Below are positions 16,792 through 26,319 of a stretch of 64,000 nucleotides of DNA, piece after piece. Both the position numbers and the translations under genes were made by a program. Source of the DNA: Bacteroidales bacterium (GTDB taxonomy: Bacteria; Bacteroidota; Bacteroidia; Bacteroidales; UBA932); assembly GCA_017619675.1 (NCBI GenBank), contig JAFZRX010000008.1:119162-183161 (forward strand), written 5' to 3'. How positions within the stretch are numbered: the first letter of the stretch is position 1; each line of letters starts with the position of its first letter. The notes beneath the pieces were generated by a model. It saw nothing but the letters and a program-made list of their open reading frames with translations. It was not told the origin of the DNA and made no database searches.

Positions 16792-17901
16792 ATGAACACA
16801 ACACAACATAAGTTAAGGCGCAATTGGAAAAAAAGAAGTCATAATTTTATTATTGAAAAGCAGAAGCGAAGAGCCGCTAAAATAATACGTCAACAGCGTA
16901 AAAAGAAAAGGCGCAAAGGAGCTTTCATAATTAATAGTGAAACAAGGGAAGGAAAACTAAGTAAATTATTTGCAGGATATAAGTTGATAGATGCTCCAAA
17001 TAACTTGTCTTTACTCAACAATGAGAAAGAAACGTTGAACTTCCTTCAGGCATTACAAGTAAATTATGATCAAAGACAAAAAGTTGCCGTATTGCTTGAT
17101 AATGTAAAAGAAATTACAACAGATGCCATAGTTGTACTGTTATCAAATATGGTTCACTATAAAGCGGCGAGGATAGGCTTTAATGGGACAAGACCTAATG
17201 ATCAAAGAATTAGAGCTATATTTGAAGCTTCAGGTTTTTTTAAATATTTATATGGTTTTGCGATTCCCGAGCAGGATACTTATTCATTCAAGAAAATGAA
17301 TAACTATATTTACACTCATGGACAGAAGACTGTGGATGCTAGTTTGGCTGATGATTTAGTAAAATATGCCAGTGAAATTGTATGGGGAGAGGCACGTCGA
17401 TGTCCTGGGATTCAGCGTACTTTAGTAGAATTGATGCACAACACTTACGATCACGCAGGGGAAGAAAAAGGAGAAAAGCACTGGTGGCTCTCTGTAGAAC
17501 ATAACACAGAAGCCCACGAGGCAACTTTTTCTTTTATTGATTTCGGAGTAGGTATCTTTAGAAGCCTTGAAAATAAGAAACCAGGTGAGCCGCTTTACGG
17601 GGCGATGGATTACATTAAACAGCATTTTCCTTTAATTAAAACGCAGGTAGATCGCTTACGTCTTATCTTGGAAGGTAAACTTGTTGAATCTCAATCTAAC
17701 GAGTATTTTAGAGGAAAAGGGTTAGCAAATACGTTTACACGTTTTAATAAAAATCAAATATCAGATCTAGCAATAATATCTAATTATTCATCCATTCGTG
17801 CTGCCAACGAAGACTATCATTCTATAAAGAACGAATTTTTGGGAACTTTTATTTCATTCAAAATGAATTCTAACACTTATTCATTAAAATGGGAAATTTA
17901 G
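16792..17901 (+). CDS. STAS-like plus GHKL ATPase protein (cassette C)
   Basis: A 369-residue protein. Residues 1-45 are very basic (KKRRKK runs), suggesting nucleic-acid contact. About 95-165 resembles a STAS fold (VAVLLDNVKEITTDAIVVLL). The C-terminal part is a GHKL/histidine-kinase-type ATPase: N box LVELMHNTYDHAG near 206, G1 box IDFGVGIF near 249 and G2-like FRGKGLANTF near 303. No phospho-acceptor His or sensor domain is present. The gene overlaps the next one by 13 bp. The ATPase/STAS pairing recalls partner-switching modules, but no sigma factor or PP2C is nearby; the context suggests a conflict system. Confidence 0.62.
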   Translation: MNTTQHKLRRNWKKRSHNFIIEKQKRRAAKIIRQQRKKKRRKGAFIINSETREGKLSKLFAGYKLIDAPNNLSLLNNEKETLNFLQALQVNYDQRQKVAVLLDNVKEITTDAIVVLLSNMVHYKAARIGFNGTRPNDQRIRAIFEASGFFKYLYGFAIPEQDTYSFKKMNNYIYTHGQKTVDASLADDLVKYASEIVWGEARRCPGIQRTLVELMHNTYDHAGEEKGEKHWWLSVEHNTEAHEATFSFIDFGVGIFRSLENKKPGEPLYGAMDYIKQHFPLIKTQVDRLRLILEGKLVESQSNEYFRGKGLANTFTRFNKNQISDLAIISNYSSIRAANEDYHSIKNEFLGTFISFKMNSNTYSLKWEI

Positions 17902-18230
17902 TATTAAGTATCGCAAAAGAATATTCTCGATGCCCAGGAGCACGGTACGAAAGAGAAGGTGATTATTCTGGCGAAAGATTTAGAGAAACGTTACTCTATC
18001 CGAGATTAAAGCAGGCAATTGAAGAAGGGGTGAAATTAGAGGTAATCCTTGATGGTTCTGCTGGTTATAGTACCTCTTTCATTGAGGAATCGTTTGGTGG
18101 CTTGATAAGAACAAATAAATTGACGCTTAAACAGTTAGAGGACAATCTCATCATTATTTCCGAAGAGGATCCGTCTTACCTAGATGATATTAAAAAATAT
18201 TTGAACAATGCGTGGGCGCACAGTTGTTAG
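17889..18230 (+). CDS. STAS-like DUF4325 protein (cassette C)
   Basis: A 113-residue protein whose central segment (VILDGSAGYSTSFIEESFGGLIR, about residues 51-74) matches my memory of the DUF4325/STAS-like family, small proteins commonly encoded beside GHKL ATPases. It starts inside the end of the ATPase gene and its own end overlaps the next gene by 23 bp, so the three are translationally coupled. The likely role is a regulatory partner of the ATPase, by analogy with anti-anti-sigma switches; this is inference. Confidence 0.65.
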   Translation: MGNLVLSIAKEYSRCPGARYEREGDYSGERFRETLLYPRLKQAIEEGVKLEVILDGSAGYSTSFIEESFGGLIRTNKLTLKQLEDNLIIISEEDPSYLDDIKKYLNNAWAHSC

Positions 18231-18819
18231 TATATTGGTAGGAGTTGCTAGTTTTATTATAGGGTGGACTCTATGTGCATCGTTTAATGATTTGTCCTAT
18301 TTTTCACTCGACCAGTCAATAAGCGTGGCAGATGTTTTGTCAATTGTCGTAAATATTCTGCTAGCAATTCTTGTGGCAGTTATGATTGAGCGAGGGATGC
18401 AGAACCAGAGAGTTGAGAAAGATTTTTTTATCTCTGAATTAAACGAAGCGCAACAATCATTTTCCGATTTAGAGAGAATGTGTTCTCGAAACAATTCTCT
18501 TTCTTTACAATTGACAGTATATGAAGTAGAAAAAGCAAAAAAGAATCTCGTTAGAATGTGGAATAATATGGGAGAACAGGAAGGAAATTTCCATAAAAAG
18601 CACAATGATGAGTTTTTGACCTTAATTCAGAACATTAAGACTCTGAATACGCAGTTTTCTGATTCAAATTATTATAAAGATAAAACAGGCTATAAGCCCA
18701 TAACGATAAAGAGAAATCATATTTATTTGAACAATACTGTCAAGCAAGAAATAGGGCGAACTTTTAGCATAATAAAGGATGCTATTTTTCAATTAAAAAT
18801 AGCAATTAACAATATTTGA
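18208..18819 (+). CDS. Two-TM protein with cytoplasmic coiled coil (cassette C)
   Basis: A 203-residue protein with TM segments at about 7-27 and 43-62, followed by a long charged, heptad-like region (about 65-203). No enzymatic motif is visible. It overlaps the STAS-like gene by 23 bp. The arrangement of ATPase, STAS switch and membrane coiled-coil protein suggests signalling to, or damage of, the membrane. I do not recognise the family. Confidence 0.5.
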   Translation: MRGRTVVSILVGVASFIIGWTLCASFNDLSYFSLDQSISVADVLSIVVNILLAILVAVMIERGMQNQRVEKDFFISELNEAQQSFSDLERMCSRNNSLSLQLTVYEVEKAKKNLVRMWNNMGEQEGNFHKKHNDEFLTLIQNIKTLNTQFSDSNYYKDKTGYKPITIKRNHIYLNNTVKQEIGRTFSIIKDAIFQLKIAINNI

Positions 18820-19151
18820 AAGAATCGATACTTTTTAAGTTTATTCTTTCAATGGAGTCTTGATAAGAAGGATTTTCCAATCGAATAGGAGACAGAATAC
18901 CATTGATAAAAGACTATTTAACTTTATCTACTTCTTTCTCCTTCAACAATTAAGAAAGGAGATAATCTTATACTAGTTTTTGGGACCCTGCCAGAGGCGA
19001 TTAAAATGTGCCTTTTGGTGAAGGAGTTCCAGTAGTATCCTGAGGCATTTGAAACAATTGTGCGAAAAAGAGGATAACTCTGGGAGATGTGACAATACTC
19101 AAAGTTTAGATAGTGAGTTTAAAGGTAGTCAAAGGTATCGAAATAGATAAT
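18820..19151 (+). other. Gap between cassette C and capsule assembly genes
   Basis: About 330 bp of AT-rich sequence. A short stretch near 19012-19095 reads as protein-like (VPFGEGVPVV) but is broken by stops, so it may be a gene relic. No exact TAnnTTTG box or clear terminator is seen. Confidence 0.3.
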
Positions 19152-19991
19152 ATGGCAGTATATACCTCTGAAGAATTAAGAGCGGTTCAGCTGATAGAAT
19201 TGGAGGCGCTAAAGGAAGTTGTTAGAGTTTGCGATAAACTATCAATAGAGTGTTTTCTGGTTGGCGGCTCTTGTCTTGGTGCAATGCGTCATGGCGGGTT
19301 TATTCCATGGGATGACGATATAGATGTAGGAATGAGGAGAGAAGATTACGATCGTTTTCTTAAAGAGGCACCGTCTATCTTAAATAACAGGTTCTTTCTA
19401 CAAACGCCTTATACCGACAAGAATAGTGCTTATAGTTATGCGAAAGTCCGAGTAAACGGGACAATGTTCGTCGAGTACTGTAATAGAAAGAATAAAATGC
19501 ATCAGGGCATTTATTGTGATGTTTTTCCTTTTGACAATGTACCTGATGATGACACAAAGAATAAGAAGCAGTTTGTTCGCTTTACGCGTTTAAACTATAT
19601 CTTTTTTTATCGGCAAACTCCGGACGTGTCTTGCCCTCCAAACAGCATAAGGGATCATTTTAAGAGTATTGTTCGTAAGGTTATGCATTATTCTTTAGTG
19701 CTATTTACTAATAAGGAAAGACTATATAGATCTCTATTATCTACAGCAACAGAATACAACGGTAAGGAACAATCATCAGTTGCTTGTTTACACTTCCCTA
19801 AATGGAAGGGAGACGAGATTCTTTTATCAGATTTATATCCTCTAAAAAGTGTTCAATTTGAAGGGATTACAGTCAAAGTCCCAAGAAATGCAGAAAAGTA
19901 TCTTACAACACATTATGGGGATTGGAGAACGTTGCCACCGGAAAGTCAACAAGTAGGGCATAAACCGTATAGAGTAGAGATTTCTAGTTAG
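19152..19991 (+). CDS. LicD-family phosphotransferase
   Basis: A 279-residue protein with the LicD nucleotidyltransferase signature: GGSCLGAMRHGGF, then PWDDDIDVG near residue 54-62, and IYCDVFPFDNV near 123. LicD proteins attach phosphocholine or another phospho-substituent to surface glycans. The start is placed at ATG 19152 (MAVYTSEELRAVQLIELE), matching the usual LicD opening; an in-frame GTG at 19113 would add 13 residues. It is the first capsule assembly gene after the inserted cassettes, followed after 45 bp by the flippase. The phospho-donor cannot be told from sequence. Confidence 0.87.
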   Translation: MAVYTSEELRAVQLIELEALKEVVRVCDKLSIECFLVGGSCLGAMRHGGFIPWDDDIDVGMRREDYDRFLKEAPSILNNRFFLQTPYTDKNSAYSYAKVRVNGTMFVEYCNRKNKMHQGIYCDVFPFDNVPDDDTKNKKQFVRFTRLNYIFFYRQTPDVSCPPNSIRDHFKSIVRKVMHYSLVLFTNKERLYRSLLSTATEYNGKEQSSVACLHFPKWKGDEILLSDLYPLKSVQFEGITVKVPRNAEKYLTTHYGDWRTLPPESQQVGHKPYRVEISS

Positions 19992-20036
19992 TTTTTGCTT
20001 TACAATTATTCTTCTTTGATGGCTCAAAGGTTATAA

Positions 20037-21365
20037 ATGGGTTTACTTGAGAAGTTATCTGTCTTTGTAGTAAAAGGCATTGACCGGTTAAAACAATCTG
20101 ATCTATTCAAAGGTTTTGCTGTGACTACTATCGGAAGTGGCTTGTCCAAAGCCATAATGATAGCAGCCACTTTTTATTGTACCCACAAATTAACTCAAGC
20201 AGAATTTGGAGAATTCTCTTTTATCAACAACACGTTGATAATGATTCTAACCATTTGTGCATCGAATTTTTCCCGTCTTTGTACAAAGTTCGCCACTGAA
20301 GCACACGATTCCAAGGCATCACTTCAGAGACTTTTCATTCTCTTTTTATTCTCCTTGACGGCATGTCTCTTAGCAGGGCTACTAATACTTCTGGTCCCAG
20401 ATAGTATTCTTGAGAGGGTATTTGGCAGTTCTTCAATGCTGTCATTTCTTAGATTTGCTGCTCTGTTATTGCCTTTATTTATGCTAAACCCCTTAATAGA
20501 AGGTGTCCTCAGGGGTTTAATGAGGTTTAAATTAATAAGTACAATCCAAGTATTTGCAGCTCTTTTCTATTTGATTGTTATAATACTTGGCATCTCACTA
20601 GGAGGAGTAAATGGAGCATTGTATGCGCTCTTAATCTACTATTCTGCTTTTGCAATTACCTTTTTTGTATGCTTGATAAAAATAGCACCTCCATCTTCTT
20701 TCGCCCAAAAGTTAAAAGGTTTCATAGAGGAAAGGGGAGTTATTACCAAAATGGTATTACCTGTCTTTATTGCTTCTTTTGTTGAAGCGCCAATGTTCTG
20801 GATACTCCAGGTGCTATTAACCAAATATGACACAGTCGCTTCTGTAGGAGGTATGACGGTGATGAAACAAGTCAGAAACTTCGCTTTGCTAATACCTAAT
20901 TACTTTTTCAATACATACATTGCTTTTGCCGGAAAAAAGAATGCCGAGAAAGACTACTTGGGATACTTTAATCAGTTTGATAAATTGATTAGATATTTTC
21001 TTTTGCTCGGTCTTTTCTTTTTTGTTGTCTTTTCCATATTTAGTAAACCAATCCTGTGGCTTTATCGACCAGAGTATGTGGCCAGTTGGAAGAGCTTATG
21101 CATTTCTAATGCGTGCATACCGATAGCTTTATTGTTAAGTCTTGTAAGAACAGACCTGATACTACAAGAGCATCAAAGAGCACTTCTAATAATCTCCATA
21201 ATATGGAATCTAGCATGGATAGCTGTTTTCTTGTTGTTAGTTAACCAATCAGTTATTCCATTAGAGGCCTTTTTTTATGGAGAGTTAGTTGCTGTATCCG
21301 TACAACTATTGAGTTGCTATCTAATCTATCATCGAGACAAAACCACACTATTAAATGCTGAATAA
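20037..21365 (+). CDS. wzx: Wzx-type polysaccharide flippase
   Basis: A 442-residue integral membrane protein with about 12 hydrophobic segments throughout and short charged loops, the size and pattern of O-antigen/capsule flippases of the MOP superfamily. The N-terminal region (TTIGSGLSKAIMIAATFYCTHKLTQAEFG) is typical of the polysaccharide biosynthesis branch. It would move lipid-linked repeat units across the inner membrane for the Wzy polymerase at 22661. Its stop codon region overlaps the start of the next glycosyltransferase at 21365. Confidence 0.9.
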   Translation: MGLLEKLSVFVVKGIDRLKQSDLFKGFAVTTIGSGLSKAIMIAATFYCTHKLTQAEFGEFSFINNTLIMILTICASNFSRLCTKFATEAHDSKASLQRLFILFLFSLTACLLAGLLILLVPDSILERVFGSSSMLSFLRFAALLLPLFMLNPLIEGVLRGLMRFKLISTIQVFAALFYLIVIILGISLGGVNGALYALLIYYSAFAITFFVCLIKIAPPSSFAQKLKGFIEERGVITKMVLPVFIASFVEAPMFWILQVLLTKYDTVASVGGMTVMKQVRNFALLIPNYFFNTYIAFAGKKNAEKDYLGYFNQFDKLIRYFLLLGLFFFVVFSIFSKPILWLYRPEYVASWKSLCISNACIPIALLLSLVRTDLILQEHQRALLIISIIWNLAWIAVFLLLVNQSVIPLEAFFYGELVAVSVQLLSCYLIYHRDKTTLLNAE

Positions 21366-22648
21366 TGGACGGTCAAGAAAGAAGAATTAAAATAGTTGCA
21401 GCCCATCCTGGTAGGCAGCATTCTTTTCGTGTGGCAACAGCGTTAAAAGAAGCAGGATTGTTGTACAAATATGCCACAACGGTTTATGATAAGGACACAT
21501 CATTCTTGATGAGAGTTGTTAAAAAACTTCTCAATAAAAATAATCTGGCTAGAGCGAATAAAAGGAAATGTCCTTCTCTCCAGGATGAGGATGTTATTCA
21601 ATTCTGCGAATTCGGAGGATTGCTTCTTTTATTGATGATCAGATTAGATAAAAGCCATATTATCAGCAACTGGTATGGTGGACGAATATCTGTTAGATTC
21701 CAAAAGAGATTAACCCGTTTTATTATAAAAGAGAACGTGGATATGGTTATTTCCTATGACACGAACTCTAAGGTCTTGTTTCAATTGTTAAAAGAGAAAG
21801 CTCCTAAAACCATCTTAGTTATGGATAATGCACACCCTAACAGGCATTATCTGAATTATGATTATCATCGTTATTGGGATAGTTGTGGAGGTTTTGCGGA
21901 GACCCTTAAAGCTTGCGGTTATCTTGTTGATGAAAAGACAGCGCAATCTTTTGGGGACGAAATAAAAATGGCTGATTATCACATAGTTGCTTCCTCTTAT
22001 AGCAAAGAAGCATTGCTATTTGATGGTGTTAAGCCAGAGAGAATATTCAAGATTCCTTATGGTGTTGATTCGAATCGCTTTATTAATTCAGACAGGTCTT
22101 ATGCTATAGGGAAACTCAATGTTTTATTCGTTGGAGAAGTTAATCAGAGGAAAGGAATTCGTCAAGTACTTGAGGCGGCCAAGATAATAAGTTCTCCAGA
22201 TGTTGTGTTTAATATTGTAGGATCAGGATCAGACCATTGCAAGTACTTATACGAACCATACAAGCAATATGTAAATCTTTGGGGATTTGTTTCATATGAT
22301 GAGTTATTAAGGCAATTCCGGGAAAACCACCTTTTTCTATTTCCCACGATGGGAGAGGGCTTCGGCTTAGTCTTATTAGAAGCGATGGCGGCAGGATTAC
22401 CTGTTATTACAACGGCAAACTGCGGAGGTGCAGATATCGTGGAGGAGGGAACTAACGGTTTCATTGTTTCGGTTGGGAGTACAGAAGAGATAGTCAAAGT
22501 TTTATCCTGGGCGAAAGAGCATCCCGATAAACTAGAAGAGATGTCAAAAGCGGCAAGGGAAACAGCTCATAAATATACGTGGGAAAGATATAACCAAGGA
22601 ATAGTAGATGCGGTTAATAGAATCTATCTAAGCGCTCAAGAAGGATAG
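21365..22648 (+). CDS. GT4-family glycosyltransferase
   Basis: A 427-residue GT-B enzyme. The C-terminal donor domain shows VLFVGEVNQRKGIRQVLEAA near 258 and the GT4 EX7E-type motif EGFGLVLLEAMAAGLP near 335. The N-terminal acceptor domain is unusual in carrying a Lys-rich insertion and a DNAHPNRHY segment near 157. It starts on the last base of the flippase stop region, so it is coupled to it. It probably adds one sugar of the capsule repeat; donor and linkage unknown. Confidence 0.85.
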   Translation: MDGQERRIKIVAAHPGRQHSFRVATALKEAGLLYKYATTVYDKDTSFLMRVVKKLLNKNNLARANKRKCPSLQDEDVIQFCEFGGLLLLLMIRLDKSHIISNWYGGRISVRFQKRLTRFIIKENVDMVISYDTNSKVLFQLLKEKAPKTILVMDNAHPNRHYLNYDYHRYWDSCGGFAETLKACGYLVDEKTAQSFGDEIKMADYHIVASSYSKEALLFDGVKPERIFKIPYGVDSNRFINSDRSYAIGKLNVLFVGEVNQRKGIRQVLEAAKIISSPDVVFNIVGSGSDHCKYLYEPYKQYVNLWGFVSYDELLRQFRENHLFLFPTMGEGFGLVLLEAMAAGLPVITTANCGGADIVEEGTNGFIVSVGSTEEIVKVLSWAKEHPDKLEEMSKAARETAHKYTWERYNQGIVDAVNRIYLSAQEG

Positions 22649-22660
22649 TCGGAACTTGGC

Positions 22661-23932
22661 ATGTTACAACCATTATCGATTCTTTTCATTGTTATACTTG
22701 CCATCCTTATAGGAATTCAACTGACAAGAGCATTTGTCTCTCCAGATAAGGCGAAGATATGGTCTCCTTTAACCTTTATTGGAGCGACTTTGGTGTATTA
22801 TATTATTATACCATCTCTTTTTTCAATGAAAGGATATCAGATCAGTAATATCAAAGGGCAGTGGCTTTTTTATTTGAGCGCAGTTCTTTTTTACTGTTTT
22901 GTGTTAGTGGGTTTTCATGTCCAAGTTAAGGGACGATTTCCTAGGTGGAACAAATTGATAACCTCAAACAAAGTGGTGTCGTATGGTTTGTTTCTATTCG
23001 TAATAGCTCTTTTGTGTTATATTCCATTTAGAGGTTTTCGAACAACATTATGGGATAGTGATGCAACGCTTGTAACTGAAAGGACAGGTTTTGTCAGCTA
23101 TTTTATAGATTTAATATCGCTTCTATGTGCCTCTTGCGGATTATTATTGATGGGAGCAAAAAAAGGTGTCAAAATATTAAATCTGTTTTTATTTTTAGGG
23201 GTTTTATATCTAACATTTGTGGTATATGTGGTTGCAGGATTTAGATTTCGCTTAGTCTATCTTGTACTAATACTATTTACTATATATCATCTATACTCAA
23301 GGCCTAAGAGAGTCAATTTTCTTCTTATCTTGGGAGTGGGAATTCCGATCTTCTTCTTATTTGCCGCAATGGATACGTCTCGTAATTACGGAAGAGGACT
23401 TAATAGAGAATCATTACAAGAAATAACCATTGATGAGATGGAAAAAGGATCTCGTGAAAATGCGGCTGTTTTGTATTTTTCCACTCTATGTACGGATTAT
23501 TATAATGACACTAAAGAATATGTTGGATTTGAGCCAATAATTAATGCTGTATTTATGCCTTTCCCACGAGCTCTTTTCCCATGGAAACCTGAAGGCCTTT
23601 ATATTAGGGAAGCACAATTAAAGACACTAGGATCTTATGATGCGGGTGCCGCATTCTTGAGTTTTACGGAAGGTTTTATCTCTTTTGGCTGGTTTGGTGT
23701 GGTATTATATGGGTTCCTAATAGGACTTCTCTCAAGTCTGTTCTGGAGAAACTATGATGAGAACCGGGGATCAATAGGAGCAATTTTGCTTCTTGCCTTA
23801 TTCAACGGTTTTTGTTATCAATGGGTTTCAAGGGGTTATTTAGGAGGGAATCTTAATAGTTTCCTTTATTTTGTCATAGTCCCGTTCTGGTTGTTGTCTA
23901 TAGCTAAGTTCTTTAAGAGGAAGGTTCAGTAG
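22661..23932 (+). CDS. wzy: Wzy-type O-antigen/capsule polymerase
   Basis: A 423-residue membrane protein with about ten TM segments and one long extracytoplasmic loop (about residues 245-330, including RNYGRGLNRESLQEI and PFPRALFPWKPEG). That loop is the usual mark of oligosaccharide repeat-unit polymerases. Sequence similarity in this family is always weak; the call rests on topology, length and position between flippase and glycosyltransferases. It would join repeat units in the periplasm, with chain length set by the Wzc-type protein. Confidence 0.8.
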   Translation: MLQPLSILFIVILAILIGIQLTRAFVSPDKAKIWSPLTFIGATLVYYIIIPSLFSMKGYQISNIKGQWLFYLSAVLFYCFVLVGFHVQVKGRFPRWNKLITSNKVVSYGLFLFVIALLCYIPFRGFRTTLWDSDATLVTERTGFVSYFIDLISLLCASCGLLLMGAKKGVKILNLFLFLGVLYLTFVVYVVAGFRFRLVYLVLILFTIYHLYSRPKRVNFLLILGVGIPIFFLFAAMDTSRNYGRGLNRESLQEITIDEMEKGSRENAAVLYFSTLCTDYYNDTKEYVGFEPIINAVFMPFPRALFPWKPEGLYIREAQLKTLGSYDAGAAFLSFTEGFISFGWFGVVLYGFLIGLLSSLFWRNYDENRGSIGAILLLALFNGFCYQWVSRGYLGGNLNSFLYFVIVPFWLLSIAKFFKRKVQ

Positions 23933-23948
23933 CTATTCTATTTAGATT

Positions 23949-25076
23949 ATGAAGAATGTCTTTGTGCAGAATATCATTTCTCCCTATAGGAATCGTTTTT
24001 TCTGTGCATTAAATAAAGAAGACTTTGATTTCTCTGTTTACTATATGGGGTACACAGAACCAGATAGGAACTGGGATACGTCCAAAATAGAAAGACAGTA
24101 CAATAGTTGGGTAGATACAAAAGGACTATATCTTAAGATAGGGGCTTTAGGAGGACATTTTAACCCCAGGTTAGTTTGGAAAGTATTAGTAGATAAGAAT
24201 ATCAAAAATATTATTCTCGCTGTTTCTTGGAATGATCCCAATATCCTGTTAATCACACTTGTAAAAAGATTGCATTTGACCAAGAAAAAGCTTCATTTTT
24301 GGGCAGAAGCTAATTATACTGCATCTTGGACAAACAAACACAATTCAAGGCTAAAGTGGTGGCTAAAGAGAAGTGTGTTTAATGCAATAGACGGGGCCCT
24401 CATCATTCCTGGAAAAATGTCAAAGATAACTTTTGAAAAATGGGACATAAACAATAAACAGTTCATATATCTCCCAAATACGATAGATGACACTTCCTTG
24501 CATTTTGAACCCAGTTTAAGAAATACAGATGACTTGCCTGTTTTCATCATGCCGATAAGAATTATTGAAAGAGTAAAGGGGGGCCTTAATTTTTTTGAAG
24601 CAATAGGGAAAGAGAATGTTGTACGGGCGCAGTTTATTATTGCTGGAGATGGCGAAGATAAGGATAAGTTCATAGATTATATAAAGGATAATGGCTTTGA
24701 GTCTAATATCAATTTGATGGGCTTTTGTGATTCATTCAAAATGTCAGAGTTATATAGTAAGGCCAATGCTTTTATTCTTCCTTCTTTTTCCGATCCGTCT
24801 CCATTGAGTCTTGTTGAAGCGTTATATTTTCATTTACCCGTTCTATGTTCTGATCATTGTGGGAATCATTTTGAAGCTGTAGAAGATGGCGATAATGGTC
24901 TAACTTTTTCCCCTCTTAGTCCAGATTCTATTAAACTACAATTTGAGCGTTTTATGTTAATGAGAGATAAATGGGAGAGAATGGGAGAGAGAAGCGCTGA
25001 AATCTATAAGGAGAGATTTAATACTGTTTCTGTAATAAAGCAATTTGTAGCAGATTATTCAAAAGTGTCTTTCTAG
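23949..25076 (+). CDS. GT4-family glycosyltransferase
   Basis: A 375-residue GT-B enzyme. It opens with an acceptor-domain start (VQNIISPYRNRFF), typical of capsule GT4s. In the donor domain the pattern FIIAGDGEDKDKFIDYI near 218 and FILPSFSDPSPLSLVEALYF near 275 gives the EX7E-like site, with Asp/Pro-Ser replacing the first Glu, a common variant. AT-rich, 16 bp after the polymerase gene and 13 bp before the next glycosyltransferase. Substrate unknown. Confidence 0.83.
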   Translation: MKNVFVQNIISPYRNRFFCALNKEDFDFSVYYMGYTEPDRNWDTSKIERQYNSWVDTKGLYLKIGALGGHFNPRLVWKVLVDKNIKNIILAVSWNDPNILLITLVKRLHLTKKKLHFWAEANYTASWTNKHNSRLKWWLKRSVFNAIDGALIIPGKMSKITFEKWDINNKQFIYLPNTIDDTSLHFEPSLRNTDDLPVFIMPIRIIERVKGGLNFFEAIGKENVVRAQFIIAGDGEDKDKFIDYIKDNGFESNINLMGFCDSFKMSELYSKANAFILPSFSDPSPLSLVEALYFHLPVLCSDHCGNHFEAVEDGDNGLTFSPLSPDSIKLQFERFMLMRDKWERMGERSAEIYKERFNTVSVIKQFVADYSKVSF

Positions 25077-25089
25077 ATAATTATTATCT

Positions 25090-26307
25090 ATGCCTACTGT
25101 ATTGCATATCAATGTTGCAAAGAATATTGGCTCGACGGGAAGGATTGTAGAACAACTATGTATTCTTGCTAGGACGCATGGATGGGACTCATATGTCGCA
25201 CATGGGTATAGGTATGAAGATAAAGGAGAGGTCAAAGGTATTTTGGTTTCGGGTGCCTATGGAGAGTATCGGCATTACCTTAGAAGTCTTCTTTTAGATG
25301 GCCAAGGTCTGGGATCTAAGAAAGAAACAAGAGATTTGGTTAATTGGATACAAAAGGTTAGACCAGATATTGTTCATTTACACAATATTCACGGATATTA
25401 TATCAACTACCCGATTCTATTTAGGTATTTGTCAGAAAATAGCATACCTATAGTATGGACGTTACATGATTGCTGGCCTTTCACTGGACATTGTGCGTAT
25501 TTCGACCTTATAAGTTGTGAGAAGTGGGAAACACAATGTGATAATTGCCCTCAAAAGGAAAAGTATCCAAAAGCGCTAATTGATAGATCAAAGAGGAACT
25601 ATGAGTTAAAAAAACAATTGTTCACATCTGTTCCAAACATGACAATTGTACCCGTTTCCGATTGGCTTCATGACTTAGTTACGAGATCATTTTTGTCCAA
25701 GTATCCAATCAAGACAATTCACAATGGAATAGATTTGAACATGTTCCGACCCACGGACAGCGATTTCAGAAAAAGAAATGCACTAGAGGGAAAGTTTTTG
25801 ATACTAGGAGTAGCTGATGGTTATGGGGAAAGAAAAGGGTTGTCAGACTTTAACATATTAAGTGAGAGATTTGGCTCGAGAGTAACAATTATTTTAGTTG
25901 GCCTGAATGAGAAAGATAAGAAAAGTGTTTCTCCAAGAATAATGGGAATGGGGCGTACGGCCAACCAGCAAGAATTGATAGAGATTTACTCATCAGCAGA
26001 TGTTTATATTAATCCTACTTACGAGGATAATTTCCCAACAACAAATCTTGAAGCTTTGGCATGTGGCACTCCTGTAATAACCTACCGCACTGGGGGAAGT
26101 CCGGAAGCGGTTGATGAAAGTACAGGCATTGTGATAGAAAAGGGTGATGTTGATGGCTTAGTCCGGGATATTGAAACAGTGAAAAGCAAAGGGAAAGCAT
26201 CCTATGAAAATGCTTGCAGGAAGAGAGCAGAAACGTTCTTTAATAAGCAAGAGCGATTTGGGGATTATATTAGGCTATATGAGGAACTGATAGCGAGGAA
26301 GCATTAA
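25090..26307 (+). CDS. GT4-family glycosyltransferase with Cys-rich acceptor domain
   Basis: A 405-residue GT-B enzyme. The acceptor domain has IVHLHNIHGYYINYPIL near 98, WTLHDCWPFTGHCAYFD near 123 and a Cys cluster (ISCEKWETQCDNCPQ) near 143 that is usual in this branch, known from colanic-acid type transferases. The donor domain has GYGERKGLSDF and the motif EDNFPTTNLEALACGTPVI near 322, where EX7E is visible. It lies in the main capsule operon, 13 bp after the previous transferase. Donor sugar unknown. Confidence 0.85.
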   Translation: MPTVLHINVAKNIGSTGRIVEQLCILARTHGWDSYVAHGYRYEDKGEVKGILVSGAYGEYRHYLRSLLLDGQGLGSKKETRDLVNWIQKVRPDIVHLHNIHGYYINYPILFRYLSENSIPIVWTLHDCWPFTGHCAYFDLISCEKWETQCDNCPQKEKYPKALIDRSKRNYELKKQLFTSVPNMTIVPVSDWLHDLVTRSFLSKYPIKTIHNGIDLNMFRPTDSDFRKRNALEGKFLILGVADGYGERKGLSDFNILSERFGSRVTIILVGLNEKDKKSVSPRIMGMGRTANQQELIEIYSSADVYINPTYEDNFPTTNLEALACGTPVITYRTGGSPEAVDESTGIVIEKGDVDGLVRDIETVKSKGKASYENACRKRAETFFNKQERFGDYIRLYEELIARKH

Positions 26308-26319
26308 TAATTGTTATAT

